Source: Nitrosomonas marina (GTDB taxonomy: Bacteria > Pseudomonadota > Gammaproteobacteria > Burkholderiales > Nitrosomonadaceae). From it: 64,000 nucleotides of DNA. The position numbers were made by a program, and so were the translations under genes. Location of the stretch: assembly GCF_900110145.1 (NCBI RefSeq), contig NZ_FOCP01000007.1, positions 1 to 64,000 on the forward strand, given 5' to 3'. Every line of letters starts with the position of its first letter. Position 1 is the stretch's first letter. This document shows positions 10,612 to 19,361 of this stretch, one piece after another. The notes beneath the pieces were generated by a model that did not search any database, had not been told where the DNA came from, and worked only from the letters and a program-made list of their open reading frames with translations.

Positions 10612-11940
10612 ATGGTGCAGACAACATTACATCAACACAATGAAACACAGGTACGTCAGGGACGCCCGGTGTATATCATCGACGGAGCCCGCACACCGTT
10701 TATCAAGGCGCGCGGCAAGCCCGGCCCGTTTACACCGGTGGATCTTGCCGTGCAATGCGGTCGCCCGTTGCTGTTGCGCCAACCTTTTCACCCCAGCGAT
10801 TTCGACGAGGTTATTCTCGGCTGCGTCAGCGTTATATCCGATGAGATGAACCCGGCTCGCATCGCCGCATTACGCTTGGGCATGGGTAACAGCATGCCGG
10901 CGTTTACCGTACAAATTAATTGCGGTTCGGGCATGCAATCCATCGACACCGCATATAAATACATCCGCGCCGGTGATGCCGACCTGATACTCGCGGGTGG
11001 TGCGGAAGCATTAAGTCACGCGCCACTGCTTTTCAGGCGCCAGGCGGTTGAGTGGTTCGCCTCGCTAAACAGGGCCAGTTCTTTGGTCCAGAAAATCAAA
11101 TCCCTGGCCGCCTTCAAACCGGGGTACCTCAAGCCCGTCATCGGCTTGCTGCGTGGCCTGACCGATCCTGTAGTCGAAATGAACATGGGGCAAACCGCCG
11201 AAAAGCTGGCATATTTGTACGATATCACACGTCAACAGGCTGATGAGTATGCAGTAGCCAGCCATTCACGGCTGCACCGGGCGCAGCAGGAAGGATTCCT
11301 GCAGAACGAAATCGAACCGGCTTTCAGCAGTTGCGGGCAGGTTTTTGAACATGACGATGGTGTGCGTCCGGATTCATCACTTGAGAAACTGGCGAAGCTC
11401 TCGCCTGCTTTTGAACCGCCACACGGAAAAGTAACGCCAGGAAACAGCTCCCAGATAACCGATGGCGCTTCATGGGTTATCCTCGCTTCAGAAGATGCTG
11501 TCAACCGATACAAGCTGGAACCCAGAGCAATAATAAAAGACAGCGAATGGTCGGCGCTCAGCCCCTCCATCATGGGACTGGGGCCTGTTTTATCCTCGAC
11601 GGCCATCATGAAACGCCATCAGCTTACATTGGATAATATTGATTTGTGGGAAATTAACGAAGCATTTGCTGCACAGGTACTGGCATGTCTGAAAGCATGG
11701 AATGATACGGATTTCTGCAAATCGGTGCTGGGACTCGAACAACCGATGGGAGAAATGGATCAGTCCATTCTCAATGTAGATGGCGGCGCAATTGGACTGG
11801 GACACCCTGTTGGCACCAGCGGCAACCGTATTGTTTTGCATCTGGTCAACGCGATGCACCGCCTGGATAAAAAAAACGGTATTGCCACAGAATGCATCGG
11901 CGGCGGACAGGGCGGCGCGATGCTAATAGAAAAGGTATAA
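10612..11940 (+). CDS. fadI: Acetyl-CoA C-acyltransferase (FadI-type thiolase)
   Basis: Thiolytic cleavage of 3-ketoacyl-CoA in the last step of beta-oxidation. The 442 residues match FadI (436 aa in E. coli) better than FadA (about 390). The nucleophilic Cys104 lies in QINCGSGMQS, the NEAFAAQ loop is present, His398 lies in GLGHPVG and the second catalytic Cys428 in ECIGGGQGG. The start is 2 bp after fadE and the stop 3 bp before fadJ, so translation is probably coupled. Together with FadJ it would form the anaerobic-type trifunctional complex. Confidence 0.93.
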   Translation: MVQTTLHQHNETQVRQGRPVYIIDGARTPFIKARGKPGPFTPVDLAVQCGRPLLLRQPFHPSDFDEVILGCVSVISDEMNPARIAALRLGMGNSMPAFTVQINCGSGMQSIDTAYKYIRAGDADLILAGGAEALSHAPLLFRRQAVEWFASLNRASSLVQKIKSLAAFKPGYLKPVIGLLRGLTDPVVEMNMGQTAEKLAYLYDITRQQADEYAVASHSRLHRAQQEGFLQNEIEPAFSSCGQVFEHDDGVRPDSSLEKLAKLSPAFEPPHGKVTPGNSSQITDGASWVILASEDAVNRYKLEPRAIIKDSEWSALSPSIMGLGPVLSSTAIMKRHQLTLDNIDLWEINEAFAAQVLACLKAWNDTDFCKSVLGLEQPMGEMDQSILNVDGGAIGLGHPVGTSGNRIVLHLVNAMHRLDKKNGIATECIGGGQGGAMLIEKV

Positions 11941-11943
11941 ATC

Positions 11944-14037
11944 ATGAAAGTTGACGTACTCGAGCATGTAGAGAACCTGAATCAATACGGACCATCGTAT
12001 TCATCAGTAAAGCCTAACTGGCTCTCCCGGCTTGATGAGCGTAGCGTATTATGGCTGCAGCTGGACAAGCAGGACAGCAGCGCCAATACGCTGTCCGAAG
12101 ACGTACTTCAGGAGCTCAGTGAAATACTTGATGATATCGACAATAAACCGCCTACGGCGCTGGTTATCGGTTCCGCCAAGTCCAAGGGATTCTGCGCAGG
12201 CGCTGATATCAAATCATTCGAGAGCTACGATGAATCCGAAATGGCAAATATGCTGCAACGCGGCCATGCAGTTTTAGACAGGCTGGCGTCGCTGGACATC
12301 CCTACCGTTGCCGTAATTCACGGACACTGCCTTGGCGGTGGTCTGGAACTGGCGTTAGCCTGCCAGCAACGCATTGGTGTCAAAAACGGACTGGAAATGG
12401 GTTTTCCCGAGATTCGTCTCGGCGTACACCCCGGGCTGGGCGGCACATACCGTTTGACGCGTTTGATCAACCCAGTCACTGCCATGACCATGATGCTGAC
12501 CGGTAAATCAGTATATGACAGGCAAACCAAAAGCCGGGGGTTGGTTGACGATCTGGTCGAAAGCCGCCATGTCGAAAATGCTGTACGCGCAGTGATTGAA
12601 AAAGGCGCCAGGAAGCGCAGACGCAAATTCAGTAATTTTATGCTGAATACGCTGGCAGTACGTAGATTTGCCGCAAAAAAGATGCGTGCCGAGAGCGAAA
12701 AAAAAGCACCTTCCACCTATTACCCTGCGCCTTATGCACTGATCGATCTCTGGGAAAAATTCGGCAGCAGCACACATAAAATGCAGGCAGCGGAAATTCA
12801 GTCATTTGCCAATCTGATAACGAACGAAACTGCCCGGAATCTTGTGCGCGTTTTCTTTCTGCACCAGTCGTTAAAAAATCAGGTAAAAGCGCGCGCCGAT
12901 ATTCAACACGTCCATATCATCGGCGCCGGTTCAATGGGCGGTGAAATTGCGGGTTGGTGCGCCATGCAGGGCCTGAAGGTAACGTTGTCCGATCAACAGA
13001 CTGAGCCTGTCGCCAAGGCCGTCAACAACACCGGGCAGCTTTGCCGGGACAAACACAAAACCGGCGCTGAGACACGCGATACACTTGACCGTTTGGTTCC
13101 GGACATGCGCAATGACGGTCTCGAAAGCGCGGACTTGATAATCGAAGCTGTTCCTGAAAAAATCGAGATCAAGAAAAAACTGTATCAAACCATTGAACCG
13201 CGCATGAAAGCCAATGCCATTCTGGTGACCAACACTTCAAGCATCCTGATCGAAAAACTTACAGACAGCCTGAGAACTCCGGAGCGCTTTATGGGTCTGC
13301 ATTTTTTCAATCCGGTTTCCAGAATGCTTATGGTGGAAGCGATTGCTCATGACAATACCAGTTCGGATGTTGTTGAACGAATGCTTGCGTTTACTCGCGA
13401 AATAGGAAAAATTCCGGTACAGGTAGCGAGTTATCCCGGCTTTCTGGTCAACCGGGCATTGACACCTTATCTGCTGGAAGCGATTGTCATGCTCGAGGAA
13501 GGTATCGACAAAACACGTATTGATGAGACAGCTAAAAACTTCGGTATGCCAATGGGTCCAGTGGAGTTGATCGACCAGATCGGCCTGGATATTTGTATTC
13601 ATGTGGCAGATATGCTGGCTGACTTACTGGACAAACCGATGGCCAGGATTCCAGACAATGTTCGCAAAAAAGCCGAAAACGGAGAACTTGGTAAAAAATC
13701 CGGTAAGGGCTTTTATCAATGGGAAAATGGAAAAATCAAACGTGACAAAAAAAGCGCCAACAAACAGGAAACGAATACACCCGATGATCACTTAACCGAT
13801 CGGCTGATTCTGCCTATGCTTGATGCCTGTGTGGAATGTCACCGTTTGAGGATCGTCAATGATCCAGATCATCTTGATGGCGCAATGATTTTTGCGACCG
13901 GCTTTGCGCCTTTCCGGGGCGGCCCTATCCACTACGCCCGCACACGAGGCGCAAACGAAATTGTCACGACACTTGAAAAGCTGTGCCAGGAGCATGGCGA
14001 GCGGTTCAAGCCGGATCAGGGCTGGCAGTCGTTATAA
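11944..14037 (+). CDS. fadJ: Bifunctional enoyl-CoA hydratase / 3-hydroxyacyl-CoA dehydrogenase (FadJ type)
   Basis: 697 residues. The N-terminal crotonase domain (about 25-230) has the oxyanion-hole segments KSKGFCAGADIKSF and HGHCLGGGLELALA and the catalytic-Glu region GFPEIRLGVHPGLGGT. The 3-hydroxyacyl-CoA dehydrogenase NAD-binding domain starts near residue 322 with IIGAGSMGG, and its catalytic His lies in MGLHFFNPVSRM. The C-terminal helical repeat domains follow. Together these hydrate enoyl-CoA and oxidise 3-hydroxyacyl-CoA. It is shorter by a few residues than E. coli FadJ (714). It lies between fadI and the CoA-transferase with spacings of 3 and 7 bp. Confidence 0.94.
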   Translation: MKVDVLEHVENLNQYGPSYSSVKPNWLSRLDERSVLWLQLDKQDSSANTLSEDVLQELSEILDDIDNKPPTALVIGSAKSKGFCAGADIKSFESYDESEMANMLQRGHAVLDRLASLDIPTVAVIHGHCLGGGLELALACQQRIGVKNGLEMGFPEIRLGVHPGLGGTYRLTRLINPVTAMTMMLTGKSVYDRQTKSRGLVDDLVESRHVENAVRAVIEKGARKRRRKFSNFMLNTLAVRRFAAKKMRAESEKKAPSTYYPAPYALIDLWEKFGSSTHKMQAAEIQSFANLITNETARNLVRVFFLHQSLKNQVKARADIQHVHIIGAGSMGGEIAGWCAMQGLKVTLSDQQTEPVAKAVNNTGQLCRDKHKTGAETRDTLDRLVPDMRNDGLESADLIIEAVPEKIEIKKKLYQTIEPRMKANAILVTNTSSILIEKLTDSLRTPERFMGLHFFNPVSRMLMVEAIAHDNTSSDVVERMLAFTREIGKIPVQVASYPGFLVNRALTPYLLEAIVMLEEGIDKTRIDETAKNFGMPMGPVELIDQIGLDICIHVADMLADLLDKPMARIPDNVRKKAENGELGKKSGKGFYQWENGKIKRDKKSANKQETNTPDDHLTDRLILPMLDACVECHRLRIVNDPDHLDGAMIFATGFAPFRGGPIHYARTRGANEIVTTLEKLCQEHGERFKPDQGWQSL

Positions 14038-14044
14038 CTGTTTC

Positions 14045-15913
14045 ATGGAAAAAAAGCCAGTTGTATACTCGTGTCCCGATGCGCTGGCGAGTGACATTAT
14101 CAGGCGGGCGGGCAAACGCATCCAACTTGCTTTGCCGCTTGGTCTTGGAAAAGCCAACCATATTGCCAACGCATTGGTCGAACGTGCGCTAGCAGACCCG
14201 AGTATCAATTTACAGATCTTTACCGCCTTGACACTGGAACGCCCAGAACTGAACAGCGAGCTCAAGCGCCGTTTTTTTGAACCCGCACTCAACCGCCTTT
14301 TTGGCGATTATCCGGATCTGGTTTATGCGAAATTGCTGCGGATGGGAAAACTGCCACAGAATATTGTGGTGAATGAGTTCTTTTTTCTTGCGGGACAGTG
14401 GCTGAAAATCCCAGCAGCGCAGCAGCAATATATCCCGGTCAATTATTCACATGCTTTGGACTGCCTTCTGGACAACGGCGTGAATGTTCTGGCGCAGCTG
14501 GTAACGCACGAAGGTGATGAATACAATCTGAGTTGCAATCCCGATATTACGGCGGATTTATTAAGAGCCCGGCGCACAGGACGTGCCCGGTTTCTTTTTG
14601 CGGCACAGATCAACCGCCAGCTACCGTTCATGTACGGTGATTCGCAAATCGGAACACAGGAACCGGATCTGTTGCTTGAAAGCCCGGACAGTGAACACGA
14701 GTTGTACAGTGCACCCAAACGCCCTGTCAGCCTGGCGGATCAGGCGATCGGACTTCATGCATCCCGATTGGTGCGTGATGGCGGCACACTTCAGATCGGG
14801 ATCGGCTCGATTGGCGACGCAGTCTCGCATGCGCTGATTCTACGCCACAAACATAACGCCACTTTCAGAAAACTGATTGACGATCTTGCCGGTCAGCATA
14901 CTGCTGATAACAGTGACCACTATGATGACCAGCCGTTCCGGGACGGTATTTACGGCATGAGCGAGATGTTCGTTGATGGTTTTCTGAGACTGGCAGAAAA
15001 TGGCATACTCAAACGCGAAATCAATGGTGCTGTTCTACATGGCGCTTTTTTTGTTGAATGCAGGGACTTTTATCATCGTTTACGCGAAATGACCGAGAAA
15101 GAAAGGGCGCGCTTTCAAATGAAGGCTGTCAGTTTTACCAATGAGATTTTTGGCGATGAGATGAGCAAGCGTCGTGCACGCTATAAAGCCAGCTTTATCA
15201 ACAACGCCATGCTTGCAACCCTGCGCGGCTCTGTCATATCGGACGCATTGGAGGATGGCGCTGTCGTGAGCGGGGTCGGTGGACAGTATAATTTTGTTGC
15301 TCAGGCTTTGTCGCTCGACGATGCATTTTCTATTATCACACTGAATGCCACACGTCAGTCCCAAGGCCAGACGGTGTCGAATATTACCTGGTCCTACGGC
15401 CATGAAACGATACCCTGGCATCTGCGTGACCGAGTAGTCACAGAATATGGCATAGCAAAGTTGCGTGGCAAATCAGACGCACAAGCCATAGCCGCAATGC
15501 TGTCCATTACGGATTCACGTTTTCAGGGCGATTTGCTGAAAAAAGCGAAAGCGGCCGGCAAGATCGACCCGCACTGGACCATACCAGAGGCCTACCGCAA
15601 CAATACACCGGATCGAATCAGGACAGCACTGCAACCGGCCAGAGAAGCGGGTATACTGCCGACATTTCCATTTGGCACCGACTTCACACAAACCGAACAG
15701 CGCCTGCTGCCGGCACTGGAAGTTTTAAAACAGAAATCCCGTTCAAAACATGCGCTGCTGCGTCTGTTTATCGATGGATTCATGTCAGGAGACCTGACTT
15801 CAGCCGAAACTGCATGCCTGGAACGCATGCAATTGAATAAACCGGCAAGCCTTAAAGAGTTCGGCTATCGAAAAATACTCACAGCGGCACTTCGGGAATC
15901 AAGAGAGCTATGA
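14045..15913 (+). CDS. Acetyl-CoA hydrolase/transferase family protein
   Basis: 622 residues from ATG 14045, 7 bp after the fadJ stop; the frame is open further upstream but that part overlaps fadJ. Both domains of the acetyl-CoA hydrolase / 4-hydroxybutyrate CoA-transferase family are seen. The N-terminal one has LPLGLGKANHIANAL and LQIGIGSIGDAVSHAL. The C-terminal ACH domain has VSGVGGQYNFVAQAL and a probable substrate-binding stretch near TEYGIAKLRGKS. It is longer than typical members (430-520 aa) and has an acidic insert around 280-300. In this operon it could move CoA between acyl groups released by beta-oxidation; the exact acyl substrate cannot be read from the sequence. Confidence 0.85.
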   Translation: MEKKPVVYSCPDALASDIIRRAGKRIQLALPLGLGKANHIANALVERALADPSINLQIFTALTLERPELNSELKRRFFEPALNRLFGDYPDLVYAKLLRMGKLPQNIVVNEFFFLAGQWLKIPAAQQQYIPVNYSHALDCLLDNGVNVLAQLVTHEGDEYNLSCNPDITADLLRARRTGRARFLFAAQINRQLPFMYGDSQIGTQEPDLLLESPDSEHELYSAPKRPVSLADQAIGLHASRLVRDGGTLQIGIGSIGDAVSHALILRHKHNATFRKLIDDLAGQHTADNSDHYDDQPFRDGIYGMSEMFVDGFLRLAENGILKREINGAVLHGAFFVECRDFYHRLREMTEKERARFQMKAVSFTNEIFGDEMSKRRARYKASFINNAMLATLRGSVISDALEDGAVVSGVGGQYNFVAQALSLDDAFSIITLNATRQSQGQTVSNITWSYGHETIPWHLRDRVVTEYGIAKLRGKSDAQAIAAMLSITDSRFQGDLLKKAKAAGKIDPHWTIPEAYRNNTPDRIRTALQPAREAGILPTFPFGTDFTQTEQRLLPALEVLKQKSRSKHALLRLFIDGFMSGDLTSAETACLERMQLNKPASLKEFGYRKILTAALRESREL

Positions 15914-15993
15914 GTAAATTTGATCGTGGTGGATGCATGCTTGTGCCAGACAGCCACTATTGACTTGACGCAGTTTCTTACGGAAAGCGTAAT

Positions 15994-16821
15994 ATGGAAA
16001 AACACATTATTCAGCTGTACCCACAACCGGGCGGCGCACAACGCCTCAAAGGCACCTATCTCGCACATGATCTGCGCCAATTTGCTGCTAAAGACCAGGC
16101 ATATGTCTATACCAACTTTATCGCTAGCCTGGATAACCGTATTGCGATAAGCCGCAGTGACGGAGAAGGTATGGAAGTTCCACAGTCAATTGCAAACGAA
16201 CGGGACTGGTGGCTATTTCAGGAATTGGCAAGCCAGGCTGACATCATAATCAGCAGCGGCCGTTATTTGCGTGAATGGTCACAGGGAAACGCACAGGAAA
16301 TTCTACAGATTGACGACCCAAGGTTTGCAGAACTGCGCGAATGGAGGCAGTCGAACGGACTCTCGCCACAGGCCGATATTGCTTTTATCAGCAACAATCT
16401 GAATTTTCCTGTTCCTGATGTACTGACAGCCGGTGGCAGGCAGGTTTTTGTGTTTACAACCGCCGATCTCAATCCGGACCGGGCCAGGGAAATAGAAAAA
16501 AAAGGCGTGCATGTGATTGCAGCAGGAGATCGCACAGGTGTTAACGGCAACACAATGATCGATTACTTGACCGAACAAGGCTACCGCATAATTTTTTCGT
16601 CTGCAGGACCAAAAGTCTTTCACTTATTGATGGCAAGCAAGGTGTTAAACAGATTGTATATCACATACGCCAGCCGAATACTGGGGGGCGAATCCTATGC
16701 CGATATCGTAAAAGGCGCATTGCTCGAACCCGCCGTCAATTTTAATCTGAACAGTCTGTATCTGGATCCGGCCGGACCCGATGGGCAAAGCCAGCTGTTC
16801 TTTGCATTCGACCGCCAGTGA
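15994..16821 (+). CDS. RibD C-terminal-type pyrimidine reductase family protein
   Basis: 275 residues with a dihydrofolate-reductase-like RibD_C fold. The marks are YVYTNFIASLDNRIA, the NADPH-binding GGRQVFVFTT and IIFSSAGPKVFHLLMASKVLN, and LYITYASRILGGESYAD. Family members reduce the ribosylamino-pyrimidine of riboflavin synthesis or related compounds with NADPH. The deaminase half of RibD is absent and no other rib gene is near, so the true substrate is uncertain. The start is 80 bp after the CoA-transferase; an independent promoter is possible. Confidence 0.75.
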   Translation: MEKHIIQLYPQPGGAQRLKGTYLAHDLRQFAAKDQAYVYTNFIASLDNRIAISRSDGEGMEVPQSIANERDWWLFQELASQADIIISSGRYLREWSQGNAQEILQIDDPRFAELREWRQSNGLSPQADIAFISNNLNFPVPDVLTAGGRQVFVFTTADLNPDRAREIEKKGVHVIAAGDRTGVNGNTMIDYLTEQGYRIIFSSAGPKVFHLLMASKVLNRLYITYASRILGGESYADIVKGALLEPAVNFNLNSLYLDPAGPDGQSQLFFAFDRQ

Positions 16822-16859
16822 CAGAGCGGCCTTGCGACCGTCATGCCTTCAAAATCGAA

Positions 16860-17261
16860 CTAACCATCACTCACTCCAGAGTTTTTGTTCTCAGGATCGT
16901 ATGGCACGGGCTGCTTGGTAATATCCGCCTGACGAATTACCTGTACTCTGTAGCCAAAAGGGTCCCTGAAATCGCATTCGAAATCAGGGTAAAACGTGAG
17001 ATTCCATTTCTCGGCGCGCTCGCGCACTGCTTCAAGGTTATCGACAACAACGCCCCAGTGTCCATCCTTGGGTGTATCCGGATTAATGGATGGGTCTTCA
17101 AATAGTGCCAGAAAATCAAACCGGCCGTTCAAGTCCAGCATTGCTGCCTTCTCGGTCCGTTTCATGACATTGACACCCAGTATGTCCCTGTAAAATGCAA
17201 TGGCCTTGTCCAGATCATCGACATCCAGTGCGACATGATTAATTCCATAGACTTGCACCAT
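16860..17261 (-). CDS. VOC family (glyoxalase/bleomycin-resistance-like) protein
   Basis: 133 residues starting MVQVYGINHVALDVDDLDKA, the typical first strand and helix of a vicinal-oxygen-chelate domain with a metal-ligand His in the NHVAL segment. A second beta-alpha-beta unit follows (DGHWGVVVDNLEAV) with a further His and the acidic pair FECDFRDPFGYRVQV. The fold suggests a metal-dependent lyase or dioxygenase-like enzyme on a small substrate, not identifiable here. Convergent with the reductase at 15994. The Shine-Dalgarno GGGAGCG precedes the ATG. Confidence 0.8.
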   Translation of the reverse strand: MVQVYGINHVALDVDDLDKAIAFYRDILGVNVMKRTEKAAMLDLNGRFDFLALFEDPSINPDTPKDGHWGVVVDNLEAVRERAEKWNLTFYPDFECDFRDPFGYRVQVIRQADITKQPVPYDPENKNSGVSDG

Positions 17262-17666
17262 AATTCACTCGCTCCCGGAAAATGATACGTTATAGGAAGA
17301 AAAGTCAATATACCAACAGTCTAACCGATTGGCTCTTCTACCGCCAGTTTGCTTCTGAACAGTTTTTTTGACAACCGGGCACGCCCGCTTCCGTGTATTC
17401 AACAATGCATGAATTACATTTGTCTCTTTAGTAAAAATATGATGATTTAGCAATGTTTAAAACAATATAATCATGCAATAATGATTTCAGAAGCACAATA
17501 CACTTGATGCTGTTGATGATTCGTAGCTACTGTCTTGAAGGCATAATTTTCGCCTAATCAAACTACAAATCAGGCCAGCACCAACACAACTGAAACGTAT
17601 TTGAATCTGTGCAGTCTATTTTAATAATGCAGTAAAAGAACTGAACCACGTGTAGACAACCATAAT
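17262..17666. other. Non-coding stretch between VOC gene and bolA
   Basis: 405 bp, AT-rich, between divergent genes, so promoters of both should lie here. TATAAT occurs at 17466-17471 but lacks a convincing -35 partner and is about 195 bp from bolA. No long inverted repeat or small gene is evident. Confidence 0.4.
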
Positions 17667-17987
17667 ATGGACATGAAAACCTCAATCGAGAACAAGCTAC
17701 GGACACTGCAGCCGCGTTATCTGGAAGTCGTTAACGAGAGTTACAAACATAATGTGCCAGCAGGATCAGAATCCCATTTCAAGGTAATTATCGTTTCCGA
17801 TCAATTTAATGAAAAAAGACTTGTGGCCCGGCATCAGCTGGTCAACAATATTCTGGCCGATGAACTTGCCCATTCTATCCATGCACTCGCACTGCATACA
17901 TTGACAACCGAAGAATGGCATGAAAACGATGGAAAATCCAAAGAGTCACCTCCGTGTCTTGGCGGCTCTAAAGCAGAACAATCTTGA
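17667..17987 (+). CDS. bolA: BolA family protein
   Basis: 106 residues with the complete BolA/KH-like fold, including [33 protein letters not shown] and [13 protein letters not shown]. These are very close to the E. coli BolA motifs, with the conserved His residues. BolA proteins act with monothiol glutaredoxins in Fe-S trafficking and as stress and morphology regulators. The C-terminal tail after TEEWHE is hydrophilic and variable. The next gene, after 149 bp, encodes a ferritin-like protein, which fits an iron-related setting, although a shared transcript is not shown. Confidence 0.93.
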   Translation: MDMKTSIENKLRTLQPRYLEVVNESYKHNVPAGSESHFKVIIVSDQFNEKRLVARHQLVNNILADELAHSIHALALHTLTTEEWHENDGKSKESPPCLGGSKAEQS

Positions 17988-18047
17988 TACAACCGTTTTT
18001 TCAGGAGAAGCAATGAGTCAGTTTCAATAATATGATCAGATCTTTCG

Positions 18048-18061
18048 AATTCGATCGAATT
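18048..18061. promoter_or_regulatory. 14-bp palindrome upstream of the ferritin-like gene
   Basis: AATTCGATCGAATT is a perfect palindrome about 76 bp upstream of the ferritin-like start. The position suits an operator; no regulator can be named from the sequence. Confidence 0.3.
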
Positions 18062-18136
18062 TTCAAGACGAATTCTCAGAATATCGAACAGGCCGTTTGG
18101 TAAAGAACCATGTATAAAGTATAGGAGGTAAAGCAA

Positions 18137-18601
18137 ATGAATGAGACATTTGACAAAAAAGCCGTACTGAAATGCCTTAACAAAATCCTCGAACTCGAGC
18201 TTGCAGGGGTAGTTCGCTATACCCACTACGCTTTTATGGTTTACGGCTACAACCGTATACCTATCGTATCCTGGCTGCAGGCACAGGCAGACGAATCACT
18301 GCTTCATGCCCGTGAAGCAGGTGAAATGATTACACATCTCGGCGATCATCCGCCACTGACGATCGGTCCTTTGCTTGAAACGCATCAGCACGATATTGGA
18401 GATATCCTGCGCGAGTCACTGGAACATGAGCGGACTGCTTTAGCAAGCTATAAAGAATTATTGTCTCTGGTTGAGGGTAAATTCGTGATGCTTGAAGAGT
18501 ATGCACGCCGACTGATTGCTGCGGAAGAAATGCATCAGGGCGAAGTGGACAAAATGCTGCGCCGGCCGGGTGCCGTTGCTGCTTTCTCTGAAACGAAATA
18601 A
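18137..18601 (+). CDS. Ferritin-like (bacterioferritin-type) protein
   Basis: 154 residues forming a four-helix ferritin-like domain. Helix A has ELELAGVVRYTHY and helix B has QADESLLHAREAGEMI with an E-x-x-x-H metal pair. Helix C has ESLEHERTALASYKELL and helix D RLIAAEEMHQGEVDKML with E-x-x-x-H. These carboxylate and His ligands would form a di-iron centre for iron oxidation or storage. The length is close to bacterioferritin (about 158). A heme-ligand Met is not obvious. A very strong Shine-Dalgarno AGGAGGT lies at about 18122-18128, suggesting high expression. Confidence 0.85.
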   Translation: MNETFDKKAVLKCLNKILELELAGVVRYTHYAFMVYGYNRIPIVSWLQAQADESLLHAREAGEMITHLGDHPPLTIGPLLETHQHDIGDILRESLEHERTALASYKELLSLVEGKFVMLEEYARRLIAAEEMHQGEVDKMLRRPGAVAAFSETK

Positions 18602-18779
18602 AGCCATGACCTGACAACAGTATCAATCAATAACTACAGATTCAGATAAATTTTTCTGAAGCCAAAACACCCATTTGATTGCGATCTGGCATGCAATTCA
18701 AGCATGGGGCCGTGATGCAAACTGTTTTGCCGGAAACATTATTCAGAAAGGTATTTACTGAAGGGCTCATGGCATCAGG

Positions 18780-19361
18780 ATGAAAACCAGACTTCAATCC
18801 GGAGATGCGCTGATTATTGTCGATATGCAAAACGATTTTCTGCCTGGTGGCAGTTTGCCGGTTGCTGCAGGAAAAAGGATTATTCCGGTGATCAATCAAT
18901 ATATCGCCGATTTCCAAAGTCGCGGACTTCCAATTGTTGCGACACGCGACTGGCATCCAGAGAATCATTGCTCGTTTGAGTCTAACGGTGGCCCCTGGCC
19001 TTCGCATTGCGTTGCACACACTGAGGGAGCCGCGTTTCCGGCAGCGCTTGAACTTCCTGACAGCGCCACAATAATTTCCAAAGCCACGACACAGGGAAAA
19101 GACGCATACTCGGCATATTCAGGGACGCAACTCAATGAATTGCTTCAATCGCACAACATAAAGCGGTTATTTGTTAGCGGACTGGCAACCGAGTATTGCG
19201 TTTTGAGTACAGTGGAAGACGCCATTCGCTTGCACTATAAGACATTTATACTCACGGATGCGGTATGCGCAATTAACCAACAGCCAGATGACGGTCGCAA
19301 TGCACTGCTGAAAATGCAACGAATCGGGGTCGTTCCGGTCAATCACGAGGAGATTGAATGA
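18780..19361 (+). CDS. pncA: Nicotinamidase / pyrazinamidase
   Basis: Hydrolyses nicotinamide to nicotinate in NAD salvage. 193 residues of the cysteine-hydrolase (isochorismatase-like) fold. The catalytic triad is D15 in IIVDMQNDF, probably K101 in IISKATTQGKD, and C140 in LATEYCVLSTVEDA. The metal-site motif DWHPENHCSF gives D57, H59 and H63. The stop overlaps the pncB start by 4 bp (ATGA), so the two genes are translationally coupled and supply consecutive steps of the Preiss-Handler route. Confidence 0.93.
   Translation: MKTRLQSGDALIIVDMQNDFLPGGSLPVAAGKRIIPVINQYIADFQSRGLPIVATRDWHPENHCSFESNGGPWPSHCVAHTEGAAFPAALELPDSATIISKATTQGKDAYSAYSGTQLNELLQSHNIKRLFVSGLATEYCVLSTVEDAIRLHYKTFILTDAVCAINQQPDDGRNALLKMQRIGVVPVNHEEIE

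Noticed and set aside
17466..17471. TATAAT box upstream of bolA
   Set aside because: No -35 partner at proper spacing and far from the start codon.
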